DNA of 12,366 bases from Cymbomonas tetramitiformis (taxonomy: Eukaryota > Chlorophyta > Pyramimonadophyceae > Pyramimonadales > Pyramimonadaceae): contig LGRX02014037.1 in assembly GCA_001247695.2 (NCBI GenBank), positions 1 to 12,366 on the forward strand, written 5' to 3'. Both the position numbers and the translations under genes were made by a program. The notes under the pieces are model-generated. The model made no database searches. It saw only the letters and a list, made by a program, of their open reading frames with translations, and was not told where the DNA came from. Positions 1-7,899 of the stretch are shown here, in pieces. Every line of letters starts with the position of its first letter. Position 1 is the first letter of the stretch.

Positions 1-48
1 GTCACCGGGGGATGGGGATACGGTCGCTGGGGCATGGGGAATACTCAC

Positions 49-164
49 ACCTCGGCCGACAGCTCGCCTGTTTCTGGATCAAAGACCATGGCTCCTTCAG
101 CAATGCGAACAGTGCGCCACGCTGTTTGCACGTCCTTCGGTTTGACGTTCTGGTTGTTCCTGTA
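49..164 (-). CDS. Partial internal exon of an unidentified minus-strand gene
   Basis: On the minus strand a pyrimidine-rich acceptor (TTTTCTTCGTTTCTAG, AG at plus 165-166) is followed by an open frame of about 38 codons. It starts YRNNQNVKPKDVQTAW and includes VFDPETGELSAE. The frame stops at once if read past a donor-like GTGTGAGT at about plus 43-50. Two donors overlap: after GAG at 51 (phase 0) or after GAGGT at 49 (phase 2, better GTGAGT consensus). The residue composition is soluble and mixed, unlike the other two frames. The family is not recognised, and no catalytic motif is visible. The gene continues off the left edge. Its upstream exon is uncertain; see the next entry. Confidence 0.42.
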
Positions 165-353
165 CTAGAAACGAAGAAAATCACGAAGAATAGGACTAAT
201 CTCTGGCCGAAAGAACCCAATACGGGTCCCGTCTGTGGTCCTGAGATCGTGAACAGAACATTTGAGAGGGCAGGTGCTGATACAGTGGTTCGCGTGTTCC
301 ATGTTGACGTAGGTTATTGGAACAACCGGATGTACGATGGGTTGCAAAATTAG
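165..353 (-). other. Open minus-strand stretch upstream of the left-edge exon: upstream exon, intron, or both
   Basis: This stretch is open in the same minus-strand frame as the left-edge exon up to a TAG that coincides with that exon's acceptor. It reads for example YVNMEHANHCIST and DLRTTDGTRIGFFRPEISP, which could be real protein. If so, an intron must begin inside it. One phase-0 GT (GTTCAC) would give a 90-nt intron, close to the 86-92 nt introns of the gene at 5539, but it is a poor donor. A 20-nt intron starting at GTGATTTTC would break the frame. The structure is unresolved. Confidence 0.22.
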
Positions 354-451
354 TTGGTAAGCTTAAGTATGTAGAGGCGCATAATTTTTTAAATGAGGAT
401 TTAAGAATATATAATGACTTATTTTTTCATATTTCGTATGACAATATCATA

Positions 452-660
452 TTCCAAATTGACTATTTTTTCAACTCTGAGATTTCGGGCAGTTGGGTGC
501 CCACCCGAGGTGGAAACGTCTCTCCGAATCTTTCGTATGCGCGTCAAATGTGAAGTAGACAATAATTTATGAAAACCGATTCGTTTTTGTTATTCTCATT
601 GAGAATGTTAATTTCCAAATTGACTATTTTTTCAACTTTGAGATTTCGGGCACTTGGGTG
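452..660. repeat. Direct repeat, 48-nt core, two copies 161 bp apart
   Basis: The segment beginning TTCCAAATTGACTATTTTTT occurs at 452-499 and again at 613-660, with two mismatches over 48 nt. Similarity weakens downstream, where both copies still carry a 'TCTCCGAAT' motif. The rest of 361-886 is AT-rich, has many stops, and contains no gene I can support. The repeats lie just beyond the 3' end of the transposase-like frame and could be subterminal sequence of that element. No inverted partner was found on its other side. Confidence 0.6.
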
Positions 661-886
661 AGCATTAGAGGTAGTCTAAAGGTATCGGGACATTCTCCGA
701 ATGGTACATACAAAACATTGTTGGAATCAAATCCGAGGTTATTGCTACATATCAATAATACAAACGATAAGGGGACATCTTGTCTATATCACTTCCATAT
801 CTATACCAACGCTAACAGGCGCTGATGGGTCCGATCCGATATGAAATATTCAGCACCCCGCCGAATTAAGGGCACCTCCGTCGCTA

Positions 887-3499
887 TCACCGCCTCGCAT
901 GGAATGAGGCATTTCTTGGAGGTGTCCAAAACGTATGCGTCCCGTTCCCCCCGTCATCCTTCCATTCAAAGTATCGACCGGAGATCACCCAGGAGCCAGG
1001 ACCGTGTGTGACACCATAGTCATCCTCTTGCATTTCACAATCTACTTGCATGCTTGAGGCCAAGGCCTTGACCAAGTGGTAGGAATGTGCGGCGTCCCCT
1101 TCGACCCGCACCGCAAAAACGCTTCCCCGCCGCACCTCCAAACTCACCTCCGTCGCATACCGCTCCACCATCATGCGCACTTGTCTCGCTTCCGCTCCCG
1201 ACGCCGCACGCAACTCCACCTCCCTCCAAGAGTCGACATGAGATTTCTCCAAGCACCGGGAGGAGTCCGGCACCGGGTGTGTGCATTGCGCATAGCAATG
1301 GGCGCAATAGCAAGAGCGGTCCCGAAATAGGAGGCGCCCTTCACCAACCCCCGCGCGCACGCTGTGCATACGCAGCGTGCCGTCAACCGACTGATACGCT
1401 TCACCCGTCCGGTCAACCGCGCGCATTCCCCCGGGCTCCTCGTGTAGGGGACTTTCGGGTACAAGATAGAAGTGCCGTGCATTGAAAGTGACCTTGCTCT
1501 TCATATAAGTAGTGGGTGCCGGACGGGAAAGTCGTGCAACACAGAACCGGTGCAAATCCCCCGCGCAATTTATGTTCGCATAGAACTCGTCCCCCTCCGA
1601 TATCACGGCCGTGGCCGCCGCGTGTTTCACATGTGCACCCGCCGCATCGTGTTCCCCTTTTGCGTGTGCCGTCTCAAAAAAGTTCCTTTGACAAGGGACA
1701 TCCAAGTACCACTCCGCCTTACTCTTCCCAACATCCGCGAAACCCGCCGCACACTTATTTTGCGCCCCACTACCATCAACCCACTCGTGCAAGAACACCG
1801 GTTTCGCCAAACCCCGGCCCACAAAGTAGTCCTCGATAATCGTTTTCCGCATGTACCGAACAAAGTGGTGGTCGTGCACACGGTCATCGCTCAAAAAGTA
1901 AAGATAGTCCTTGATTATCACCGGATTTTCGGAGGTGCTCTCCACTCCATCAACCTCCAAGGATGCGTGTCGCCATAGCACACACACCAAAATGGTTGTC
2001 TGCTTTAGCACCCAATGCATACTTTGTGCCGCGCGGGGAATGGTCAACTTGTGATTCTCCGAAAAGTCAAAGACAATACAACAATGACCCAACGGTAGAT
2101 TATCCACACACTGTCGATAGTGCCGGTGTTGGTGCAGCGCCATGAAAGTATGGTAGGCATAAGGGCGAAGGAAGGGGCACTTTCCAGAACCATCTAGTTC
2201 ACGAATCGCCCATGTTCCCGGGTGCCCTTCATCCGCGGTGTTGTGCACAAAACTCCCTCGGCATTCGCAGTTATTGGACTTCCCAGGTTCGTGCCCAAGT
2301 AATAGTTGTTGTAACTTGTACACCAGTTCCCCTACTGGAGTTCTCTTGTGCACAAATTGCAACCGCTTAACTGCTTCCCCGTCGTCGGTAACGTGACCGG
2401 TTGCTAGGTTTTCATAACACTTCCATTCCACAAGCCTTTGAGACGTGAGTTCCGTTGCACACAATTGCAAATTAGCAAGACCCCCGCAATCCGGACACTC
2501 CCCCTTCAGGCATTCAATCCTATGCGAGTCTCCCGGTCGGGGACAAAGCAAACTCTCGGCGAACTGGCTGGTTGACGTTCCCACCTTAACAATGTCGCAA
2601 ACCTCTTCGGTCCCCTCTATGACCTTCCTTGTAGAGTCGGTGCTCCAAGGAATGCGCGGACAGCACTCCTCCTTGCATGCACAGCCAGAATGCAAGGTCT
2701 CCCTTGTCCGATTGAAGCCCTCAAGCACCATCCGAAAGTCTTCGTGGTACCTGCACGTGCATGTTATGTTGTCCTGCCTGCGAAGACGTACCACATTCTT
2801 GGGCTTGAGACCCTCGAATGTTCGCTGCTTCATTTTAATTTCCGGGTGTCTTGCTTGGAACCGCATAAACAAAGAAACTTGTGAAGATTCCAACCATTGC
2901 TTGGAGACGAATTGATTAGGCTGCAGAAGCTTTCCAGCAGAGTCGCGCGCAAGGACGACGTCCTTTTTGCAAGGACTGACCCTCGTGTTTGAGAGCCAGT
3001 ACTCGCGAACCAGATTCTGCACCTGTTCCTTGCTTTCAGAAGTGTTCCGCGTCCCACGCACCAGATCGGGTACCGAGTTCTCATCAGGTTGAAAGCCCAC
3101 CGTACAACCATTACTTAAGGCCTCGCGCCCTCGTAAAGCACTCTCCACAACACGCCGGTGTACTCCTAGCAGCTCCGCAGAGGAAGTCACAGAAAATCCG
3201 TGCGTGCGAAAATTCTCCCCGCAGATCATTGCAGCTGTGGCCATGCGCATATTCACGTGAAGCTTGGAGGCGCTACGCGCTAACCAGGTGAATCCCTCCT
3301 TTACATTTTCTATCAATAGCATACCAAACCCGGCATTTGAGCCGCACAGTTCTCGAACAACATCGCGCTGAACATCCGGGGACTGCTTGGACACGAACTC
3401 GCGCAAAGTAGGTGCAATCTTTTCGGGGTGAGGCGAGAGGAGATTGTCAAGAGGGCCCAACCAGTGCTGCCTATTTCCTCTACTATGTAAGCGATCCAA
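887..3499 (-). CDS. Transposase-like protein, DDE/RNase H-type, about 870 codons, 5' end uncertain
   Basis: This is one uninterrupted minus-strand frame ending in TGA at 887-889. Residues below count from the first codon. A helix-turn-helix-like segment lies at 104-123 (SAELLGVHRRVVESALRG). Cys-rich probable zinc-binding stretches lie at about 247-346, 410-413 and 730-749 (CYCAHCYAQC). The putative catalytic core has FDFSEN (about 477-482), QSMHW (492-496), SDDRVHDHHFV (537-547), WVDGSGAQNK (573-582) and HAKGEHDAAG (612-621). This order of acidic motifs resembles DDE-type transposases of eukaryotic DNA transposons. I cannot name the superfamily with certainty. The first codon is TTG; an in-frame TAG lies seven codons upstream and the first ATG is codon 60. 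Either translation starts late, or an upstream exon joins at the acceptor-like TATTTTTAG next to the palindrome at 3526. No frameshift or stop is present, so the copy may be recent. Confidence 0.7.
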   Translation of the reverse strand: MDRLHSRGNRQHWLGPLDNLLSPHPEKIAPTLREFVSKQSPDVQRDVVRELCGSNAGFGMLLIENVKEGFTWLARSASKLHVNMRMATAAMICGENFRTHGFSVTSSAELLGVHRRVVESALRGREALSNGCTVGFQPDENSVPDLVRGTRNTSESKEQVQNLVREYWLSNTRVSPCKKDVVLARDSAGKLLQPNQFVSKQWLESSQVSLFMRFQARHPEIKMKQRTFEGLKPKNVVRLRRQDNITCTCRYHEDFRMVLEGFNRTRETLHSGCACKEECCPRIPWSTDSTRKVIEGTEEVCDIVKVGTSTSQFAESLLCPRPGDSHRIECLKGECPDCGGLANLQLCATELTSQRLVEWKCYENLATGHVTDDGEAVKRLQFVHKRTPVGELVYKLQQLLLGHEPGKSNNCECRGSFVHNTADEGHPGTWAIRELDGSGKCPFLRPYAYHTFMALHQHRHYRQCVDNLPLGHCCIVFDFSENHKLTIPRAAQSMHWVLKQTTILVCVLWRHASLEVDGVESTSENPVIIKDYLYFLSDDRVHDHHFVRYMRKTIIEDYFVGRGLAKPVFLHEWVDGSGAQNKCAAGFADVGKSKAEWYLDVPCQRNFFETAHAKGEHDAAGAHVKHAAATAVISEGDEFYANINCAGDLHRFCVARLSRPAPTTYMKSKVTFNARHFYLVPESPLHEEPGGMRAVDRTGEAYQSVDGTLRMHSVRAGVGEGRLLFRDRSCYCAHCYAQCTHPVPDSSRCLEKSHVDSWREVELRAASGAEARQVRMMVERYATEVSLEVRRGSVFAVRVEGDAAHSYHLVKALASSMQVDCEMQEDDYGVTHGPGSWVISGRYFEWKDDGGNGTHTFWTPPRNASFHARR

Positions 3500-3525
3500 G
3501 CTTCCTTTGTGCCTATTCTAAAAAT

Positions 3526-3551
3526 ATTACGGTGGGTATACCCACCGTAAT
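3526..3551. repeat. 26-nt perfect palindrome, half-site ATTACGGTGGGTA
   Basis: The sequence ATTACGGTGGGTA is followed directly by its exact reverse complement. It lies 27 bp beyond the 5' end of the transposase-like frame. The same half-site recurs at 3709-3747 and 4523-4563. Possible roles are a transposon terminal or subterminal site, or a transposase-binding or promoter element. In the minus-strand direction its edge runs into an acceptor-like TATTTTTAG. The stretch 3552-3708 holds nothing else I can identify. Confidence 0.85.
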
Positions 3552-3708
3552 GCGAAACTTTGCATGCTTGTACCGATCGCGCAAGTAGGCTGCGGGGGTC
3601 AAACCTATGAATTTTCTGTGTCCCAAGAGGTTGATTAAAGGCTGGAAAACTTAATTTGCACGACTCCGATCAGTTTTGGCCACATGCCACACCCTTGAAG
3701 TTGGAGAA

Positions 3709-3747
3709 ATTACGGTGGGTAGGAATTATCCCTTACGGTGGGTATAC
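3709..3747. repeat. Two direct copies of TTACGGTGGGTA, 23 bp apart
   Basis: Copies start at 3710 and 3733 in the same orientation. The second extends to GTATAC and is identical to one half of the palindrome at 3526. They are separated by GGAATTATCCC. This is the second site of the family. The flanking stretch 3748-3840 is AT-rich with no recognisable gene. Confidence 0.8.
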
Positions 3748-4001
3748 ACGATTAACGTTATTTGTAGACTCCTGGAGCTAGGTATAATATCGAGATACTT
3801 ATTTTTTCATAATTTACTTTGATTTTGGTATATGACCGACGTACCTTGGGGTACACATGCGCTGCCGCCTCGCGGACCTCCACATATCGCACGTTCAAAA
3901 TCAGGTAGCATGCACACCAAAAAGATAATATTCACACTGCTGTATTACAGGTGCACCACCGTTATTTCCTAAACTACGGCGCTGCATTCCTTGGTGATTA
4001 C

Positions 4002-4212
4002 CTCGAGGCCGGGATCTCTCAACTGGGTCCTGGTTCTCGACTAAGACTAAAGCTCGACTCGCGGGGTTTGTAGAAGGAGCGGTCACGTCAGAGGAGGGCG
4101 TTTGGGGCGGATCCCCCACCAAATATCCAAGAACAAAGTCCTCGCCCTTCTCAGAGTTATCTCCATCCAATTCGAACGTGATCCCGTATCGTTTTCCCGA
4201 GGGCTTCGCGCG
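4002..4212 (-). CDS. Candidate minus-strand exon, unidentified, low confidence
   Basis: After an in-frame TGA at 4213-4215 the minus strand is open and reads ITFELDGDNSEKGEDFVLGY, then a Pro/Ser/Thr-rich stretch, then LVENQDPVERSRPR. It ends at a good donor (CCTCGAG|GTAATC, phase 1, GT at plus 4000-4001). The composition is acidic and protein-like. No acceptor in the right phase was found for its 5' side. A pyrimidine-rich CCCCTTACAG about 36 nt upstream would enter a different frame. A further strong donor (CCCAAG|GTACGT, near plus 3845) follows the protein-like VRYVEVREAAAHVYPK, so more exons may exist, but I could not connect them. It could be a decayed gene. Confidence 0.3.
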
Positions 4213-4506
4213 TCATATGACGTCACCACCGTTTCGAGAGGGTGCTGTAAGGGGTCCTCGCAAATATCTTAAATTTTTGAATAGCACATTCCCTTCCACA
4301 AGCCCCGGCGGGCACGAGCAGCGTGCGACCTACCAAAAGCTCATTGAAGCTCATTGTTTTTAGGTTTTCTGAGTTTGGGTTTCACTTTTTCTCACCGATA
4401 AGCCATTTCTGGCGCATGTGGAGGCTCCATAGAGGTTCATTGGAGTGTCTAGAACAAGTTGGCCACTGGTGACATGCCGTGATTCGCAGCCAATCAGCGG
4501 GAATTG

Positions 4507-4764
4507 TTAATACCCTTCGGGCGGGTATACCCACCGTAAGCACCTCTTACGGTGGGTATACCCACCCTTCGTAGAATAGGCATTTGCCAGCAGCAGCTCC
4601 ACCAGTTTGCGCTTTTTCCTGATCAGCCGTTCCGCCCTCGCGTGTGCTAGTGCTCGTCCATATCTTCGTGACATGCGTAAGCATGCCCTCCAGCTCTGCG
4701 ACTTCAGCGTTGCATTCTGGTGGAAGCGGCCATTTATCCTGAGGAATACATTCCGCTCAGGTTC
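4507..4764 (-). CDS. Candidate minus-strand exon ending in the TACGGTGGG hairpin, low confidence
   Basis: A plausible acceptor (CCATACCTTATTGCGATAG, AG at plus 4765-4766) opens an 86-codon frame that ends in TAA at 4507-4509. Its last 20 or so codons read through the inverted repeat at 4523-4563. It is very basic (ERLIRKKRKLVELLL). An overlapping frame, also open over about 70 codons, looks more like ordinary soluble protein (NAEVAELEGMLTHVTKIWTS). The two cannot both be coding, and I cannot choose. If the second is right, the hairpin could supply a donor (GTGGGT or GTATAC). The region 4216-4506 otherwise shows no supported gene. Confidence 0.25.
   Translation of the reverse strand, partial: EPERNVFLRINGRFHQNATLKSQSWRACLRMSRRYGRALAHARAERLIRKKRKLVELLLANAYSTKGGYTHRKRCLRWVYPPEGY
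4523..4563. repeat. Perfect inverted repeat, 17-bp arms, 7-nt loop
   Basis: The left arm contains GTATACCCACCGTAA (4525-4539) and the right arm is its exact complement TTACGGTGGGTATAC (4547-4561). The pairing extends two more G-C pairs outward. The half-site is identical to those at 3526 and 3733, but here the halves point the other way around a GCACCTC loop. Either the two boundaries of a small element meet here, or this is a rearranged copy of the palindrome. Confidence 0.85.
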
Positions 4765-4924
4765 CTATCGCAATAAGGTATGGCAAAATTTCCTCAAGCG
4801 AGCGCCTTACGCGGTGCCATGTTGCTTACTTTCAGAATATTTGAACTTCCCTAAGTTAGCTAGGGTGTGAATAACATAGCAATTATGAGCATGCCCACAG
4901 GCGACACCGGATGGTCCAACAGTT

Positions 4925-5390
4925 GAGCGCGTGCATGGATCATCCAACATTTAGATTAATCGACGCACGCGCACAGATGTGCATGATTGTGCGTGTGTGG
5001 CACGATGCATCGGGGATTATAGTGAGGCAATTGTTTCGGGTGCGTCGATCTTCCGCCACCCGATCTAATCGACGCATGCGCAAAGCGTACGAACTTCATA
5101 AGTCCTCAACCGACAACAATACCCGAATCATTTGTGCGCGTGCGTCGATGATCTATTATTCTGATTAATCGACGAATCCGCACAAATGTGCATGAGCGTA
5201 CGTGGCCTTATTCGTTTGGGATTCCAGTGCAAGAATTTGTTTGGGTGCGTCGATCTTTTATCACCCGATCAGATCGACGCATGCGCACATTTTATGAAAG
5301 TCCGATATCAGACATAAACACCGATTGTTTTTGGAAGTGCGTCGATCTTATGGGATCCGATATAATCGACGAACGCGCACAGTTGTTCAG
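4925..5390. repeat. Array of five GTCGA-stem hairpins, about 100 bp apart, dimeric period about 200 bp
   Basis: Five inverted-repeat motifs of the form GTGCGTCGAT...ATCGACGCAxGCGCA lie near 4926-4974, 5040-5084, 5136-5183, 5244-5288 and 5336-5381. They alternate between two types. Copies 2 and 4 share the spacer CACCCGATC and are 204 bp apart. Copies 1, 3 and 5 share GATTAATCGACG or GATATAATCGACG and are 209 and 196 bp apart. The sequence between motifs is also partly conserved, so the plus-strand translations of neighbouring units resemble each other (VRRSSATRSNRRMR and VRRSFITRSDRRMR). I read this as repeat similarity, not coding. The array ends just before the hairpin that precedes the gene at 5539. 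The stretch 4770-4920 holds nothing recognisable. Confidence 0.75.
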
Positions 5391-5448
5391 GAGCGAATGG
5401 ATTTTCACCCCGATCGACACACAAGAGCCCATGATCCTCACACATGTC

Positions 5449-5512
5449 AAAGCAGTTTAGCGGGTCCGTCGACTTCACGATGTCGATGGACCCGCTAAAT
5501 GTTAACTGCTTT
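5449..5512. promoter_or_regulatory. Long stem-loop 26 nt upstream of the zinc-finger gene start
   Basis: The arms at 5456-5473 and 5482-5499 (TTTAGCGGGTCCGTCGAC and its complement) pair over 18 positions with a single G-T wobble around an 8-nt loop. An outer AAAGCAG/CTGCTTT pairing (5449-5455, 5506-5512) extends the stem past a small bulge. It shares the GTCGA core with the array to its left. Its position suggests a promoter-proximal element or a 5' UTR structure. It could equally be the last, diverged member of the repeat array. Confidence 0.6.
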
Positions 5513-5538
5513 ATGCTAAACTTATAGGCACGACTTAC

Positions 5539-6808
5539 ATGTCCAAGGCTTGCAGATCTCTCTTTGAAAGTGACATGTCGAGCATTCGAAAAGAAAGTAT
5601 CGCGCAGCACGGGCTGAAAGCAATGGCCAAGCAAGGAAAGGCCGGACCTTGTAGCGCCTGCAAGAAACCCTGGTTAGCCACCTTGAAGTGCAAACTGTGT
5701 AGCAATTTTTATCACCACAGTTGTAACGCGCACCCGCCCTCGCTGTATCCGAACGAGTGCAAGAATTGTGGAAAGCCCGCTCGCGACAACTGCCTATTTT
5801 GCGGGTTGTATTCAACGCAAACTTGCTTCCAATGCAAGCACGGTTTCCACATGCGTTGCGCACAAAAGCAGTCAAATAATCGAGCAGGCGCTGGCTCTTG
5901 TGGCAGAGGGCGGAATTGCCTTGGAAAGGCTGCGTTGGTCGCAGCCAAACTGAAATCTCAGCAACCTGCACGCGCGCCGGAGTTTTCGCAAAGTCAACTG
6001 CCTCCCGGAAGTAAGCGATCTTACGCTCCCCTTGTGTTCTTTTGCCTGATCACAGTTTTACGGATAAAGTTGAGTTAACTAGGTTTCTCGGGAGCAGGGA
6101 AGAAGAAGGCAGGCTCTTCTCCCGCCAGCAAGGGAGCGCACGTGGCTATCGAGGCCATAATTTGCCGTTTCTGCGAACGGCCTACTCCAGAAGGAGGCCA
6201 CAGATGCCTGACATGTGGCAAGCTGTATCATGCTTTCTGCCTGGTGCGTGTACTTCGCTTGCGTCTTCCCACGATTGTGTTCTTCCCCTAGTTTTGAAAT
6301 ATCAATCATCCCGTGTTCTTTTACTGCAGTTGGAATGGAGAGGCCTGGAGGAGTTGTGCTGCTGTGGCGACCCAACGTGCATGGCTGCGCAAAACATTGA
6401 GGTGCGCGTCTTACTATCTGTATAGTATTCCCACAGTTTTTTGGGTTCCTGTGATTGTGTTTGTGATTATTCGGTGTGCGCATCTTATAACAGGCACCTT
6501 CTACCTACACACCCCACAAGAACCCGATGGGGGTGGGCTCTTCTGGGACATCCCGAACCGTGACACAGGCTGGCCCATCTGGCGAGACCGAGGCTCCGAC
6601 GCCAGCTTTGGAGTCCGATACACAACCCCCGGCTTCAGCGGCCACCCCGTCTGAGATCGCGCCCCTTCCCGTCGCGGTCGACTCGCCGCACGTGGATCCA
6701 ATCCCCGAAGTCTCCGCACCCCTCGCCGCCACCCCCCCTTCTGAAACCGCCCCCCGTCGCAGTCGCTCTCACCCGCGAAGCAAAAACCTCTCCCCCCCCG
6801 AACCCTAC
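5539..6808 (+). CDS. Triple zinc-finger (PHD/RING-like Cys-His) protein with Pro/Ser/Ala-rich linker, 4 exons seen
   Basis: Exon 1 is 5539-6010 (ATG at 5539; in-frame TAA at 5503). Exon 2 is 6098-6243, exon 3 is 6330-6401, and exon 4 starts at 6494. Introns are 87, 86 and 92 nt (donors GTAAGC, GTGCGT, GTGCGC; acceptors GAGCAG, CTGCAG, AACAG). The phases 1, 0, 0 keep one frame. Three zinc modules follow in order: C38/C41/C51/C54/H59/C62 plus C74/C77; C85/C88/C96/C99/H104/C107 plus C121/C127; and, split by intron 2, C180/C183/C194/C197/H202/C205 plus C216-218/C223. Completion of module 3 only after splicing is the best support for the model. Such fingers usually bind proteins, histone tails or nucleic acid; which applies here is unknown. 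Exon 4 encodes a disordered linker. It may end at a phase-0 donor (6809, 6821 or 6833), or read into repeat DNA to a TAG at 6950-6952. An alternative in-frame acceptor for intron 1 lies 15 nt upstream. Confidence 0.68.
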
Positions 6809-6820
6809 GTTTCTGGACGC

Positions 6821-7145
6821 GTGCAATACATCGTATTGAACACATATTGCAGGCATATTGCACGCGTATTGACAATAAATGTTCAATACAATAAAAATGT
6901 TACAATATGTGTGCAATATGCCTGCAAGCGCTCCAACATGTGTTCAACATAGTATTGCAGTGAGCCCTCATGTATTGGAGACATATTGAAGTTATGATGC
7001 AGAGAGTTATTTCAATATGCCTTCAACACATGTGTAGTATAGGGTTGGAGACATGCACCATGCATGTCGCAAACACTATGAAGGCATGTTGCAGACATAT
7101 TGCCCACATATTGTATACATATTGTATACATATTGTAAGTCAACA
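6821..7145. repeat. Degenerate CATATTG/CAATATG repeat region leading into the minisatellite
   Basis: This stretch is AT-rich with dense but irregular CATATTG, GTATTG and CAATAT motifs. At about 6915-6975 it carries GCCTGCAAGCG...GTATTGCAGTGAGCCCTC, which closely matches the right arm of the foldback element at 9299-9384. The array may therefore have grown from or into a member of that family. Open frames here are repeat translations rich in His, Tyr, Cys and Ile, and I do not call genes. Confidence 0.6.
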
Positions 7146-7640
7146 TTCAATATGTTGGATACACACTGCGGACATATTGCATACGTATTGAACATGTAAA
7201 TTCAATATGTTGTATATATATTGTGGACCTATTGAATATGTATTGAAACGGAACATTCAGTATGTTGGATACATACTGAGGACATATTGCATACGTATTG
7301 AACATGTAAATTCAATATGTTGTATATATATTGTGGACCTATTGAATATGTATTGAAACGGTACATTTAGTATATTGGATACATACTGCGGACCTATTGC
7401 ATACATATTGAACATGAAAATTCAATATGTTGTATATATATTGCGGACATATTGCATATATATTGAAACGGAACATTCAGTATGTTGGATACATACTGCG
7501 GACCTATTGTATACGTATTGAACATGCAAATTCAATATGTTGTATATATACTGTGGACATATTGCATATGTATTTGAAATAAAAGTTGCCTATGTTGAAT
7601 ATATATTATAGACCTATAGCATACATATTGCACATTTGCA
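7146..7640. repeat. Minisatellite: nine 55-bp units in an alternating A/B (110-bp) arrangement
   Basis: Units start at 7146, 7201, 7256, 7311, 7366, 7421, 7476, 7531 and 7586, each 55 nt long. Odd units (A) carry GGATACAYACTG and end in GTATTGAACATGTAAA or a variant. Even units (B) carry GTATATATATTG and end in TATTGAAACGGAACA. A units resemble other A units more than their B neighbours, so the real amplified unit is the 110-bp dimer. The ninth unit is the most diverged. Inside each unit, xTATTG motifs recur at 11-bp steps, so they fall on the same face of the helix. Confidence 0.92.
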
Positions 7641-7813
7641 ACATGCGGTGTGTTCACTATGTTTCCACTATGCGTATGCTATGCGAGATAAACAAAATAA
7701 GAATAGTAGGGAACACTCGAGCATCTTTACTACGATTAACATGTATCTAGCTAGGCAGAAAGGAATACGAATGGGACTATCAAATTTTATCATACCAACG
7801 AATACACAAAATA

Positions 7814-7894
7814 ATGTTCTACTCGTGCACTTTCTATTTACAATACGCAAAATGATGTTCTACTCGTGCACTTTCTATTTACAAGATGCCAACC
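7814..7894. repeat. 41-bp tandem duplication
   Basis: Copies beginning ATGTTCTACTCGTGCACTTT start at 7814 and 7855; about 30 nt are identical. They lie downstream of the stop of the candidate minus-strand gene and so could fall in its 3' UTR. On that strand each copy contains TTGTAAATAG. The stretch 7641-7813 is otherwise featureless. Confidence 0.8.
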
Positions 7895-7899
7895 TAAAA

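Noticed and set aside
165..185. A 20-nt mini-intron (GTGATTTTC...TTCTAG) like those of chlorarachniophyte nucleomorphs
   Set aside because: Removing it would shift the downstream frame, and the base composition is not nucleomorph-like.
12..353. Plus-strand open frame of 113 codons at the left edge
   Set aside because: The minus strand shows an acceptor, a donor and better protein-like sequence in the same place; the plus frame has no supporting features.
1076..1985. Several plus-strand and other-frame open stretches of 80-170 codons
   Set aside because: They lie inside the transposase-like frame on the other strand and have shadow composition (Arg/Pro/His-rich).
416..3810. ACTTATTTTTTCAT present near 417 and near 3797, as a flanking duplication of the transposon
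   Set aside because: A 14-nt AT-rich match in AT-rich DNA over 3.4 kb is easily chance, and neither copy sits at a recognisable element end.
4925..5390. Evenly spaced palindromic repeats as a CRISPR array
   Set aside because: Units are about 100 bp apart, imperfect, of two alternating types, with related spacers and no cas genes; the setting is eukaryotic.
4911..5460. Two plus-strand frames of 85-90 codons with similar sequences
   Set aside because: Their similarity comes from the hairpin repeat array; the palindromic units produce the Arg-rich stretches.
6970..7191. Plus-strand frame rich in His, Ile, Tyr and Cys
   Set aside because: It is a translation of the CATATTG repeat and has no coding character.
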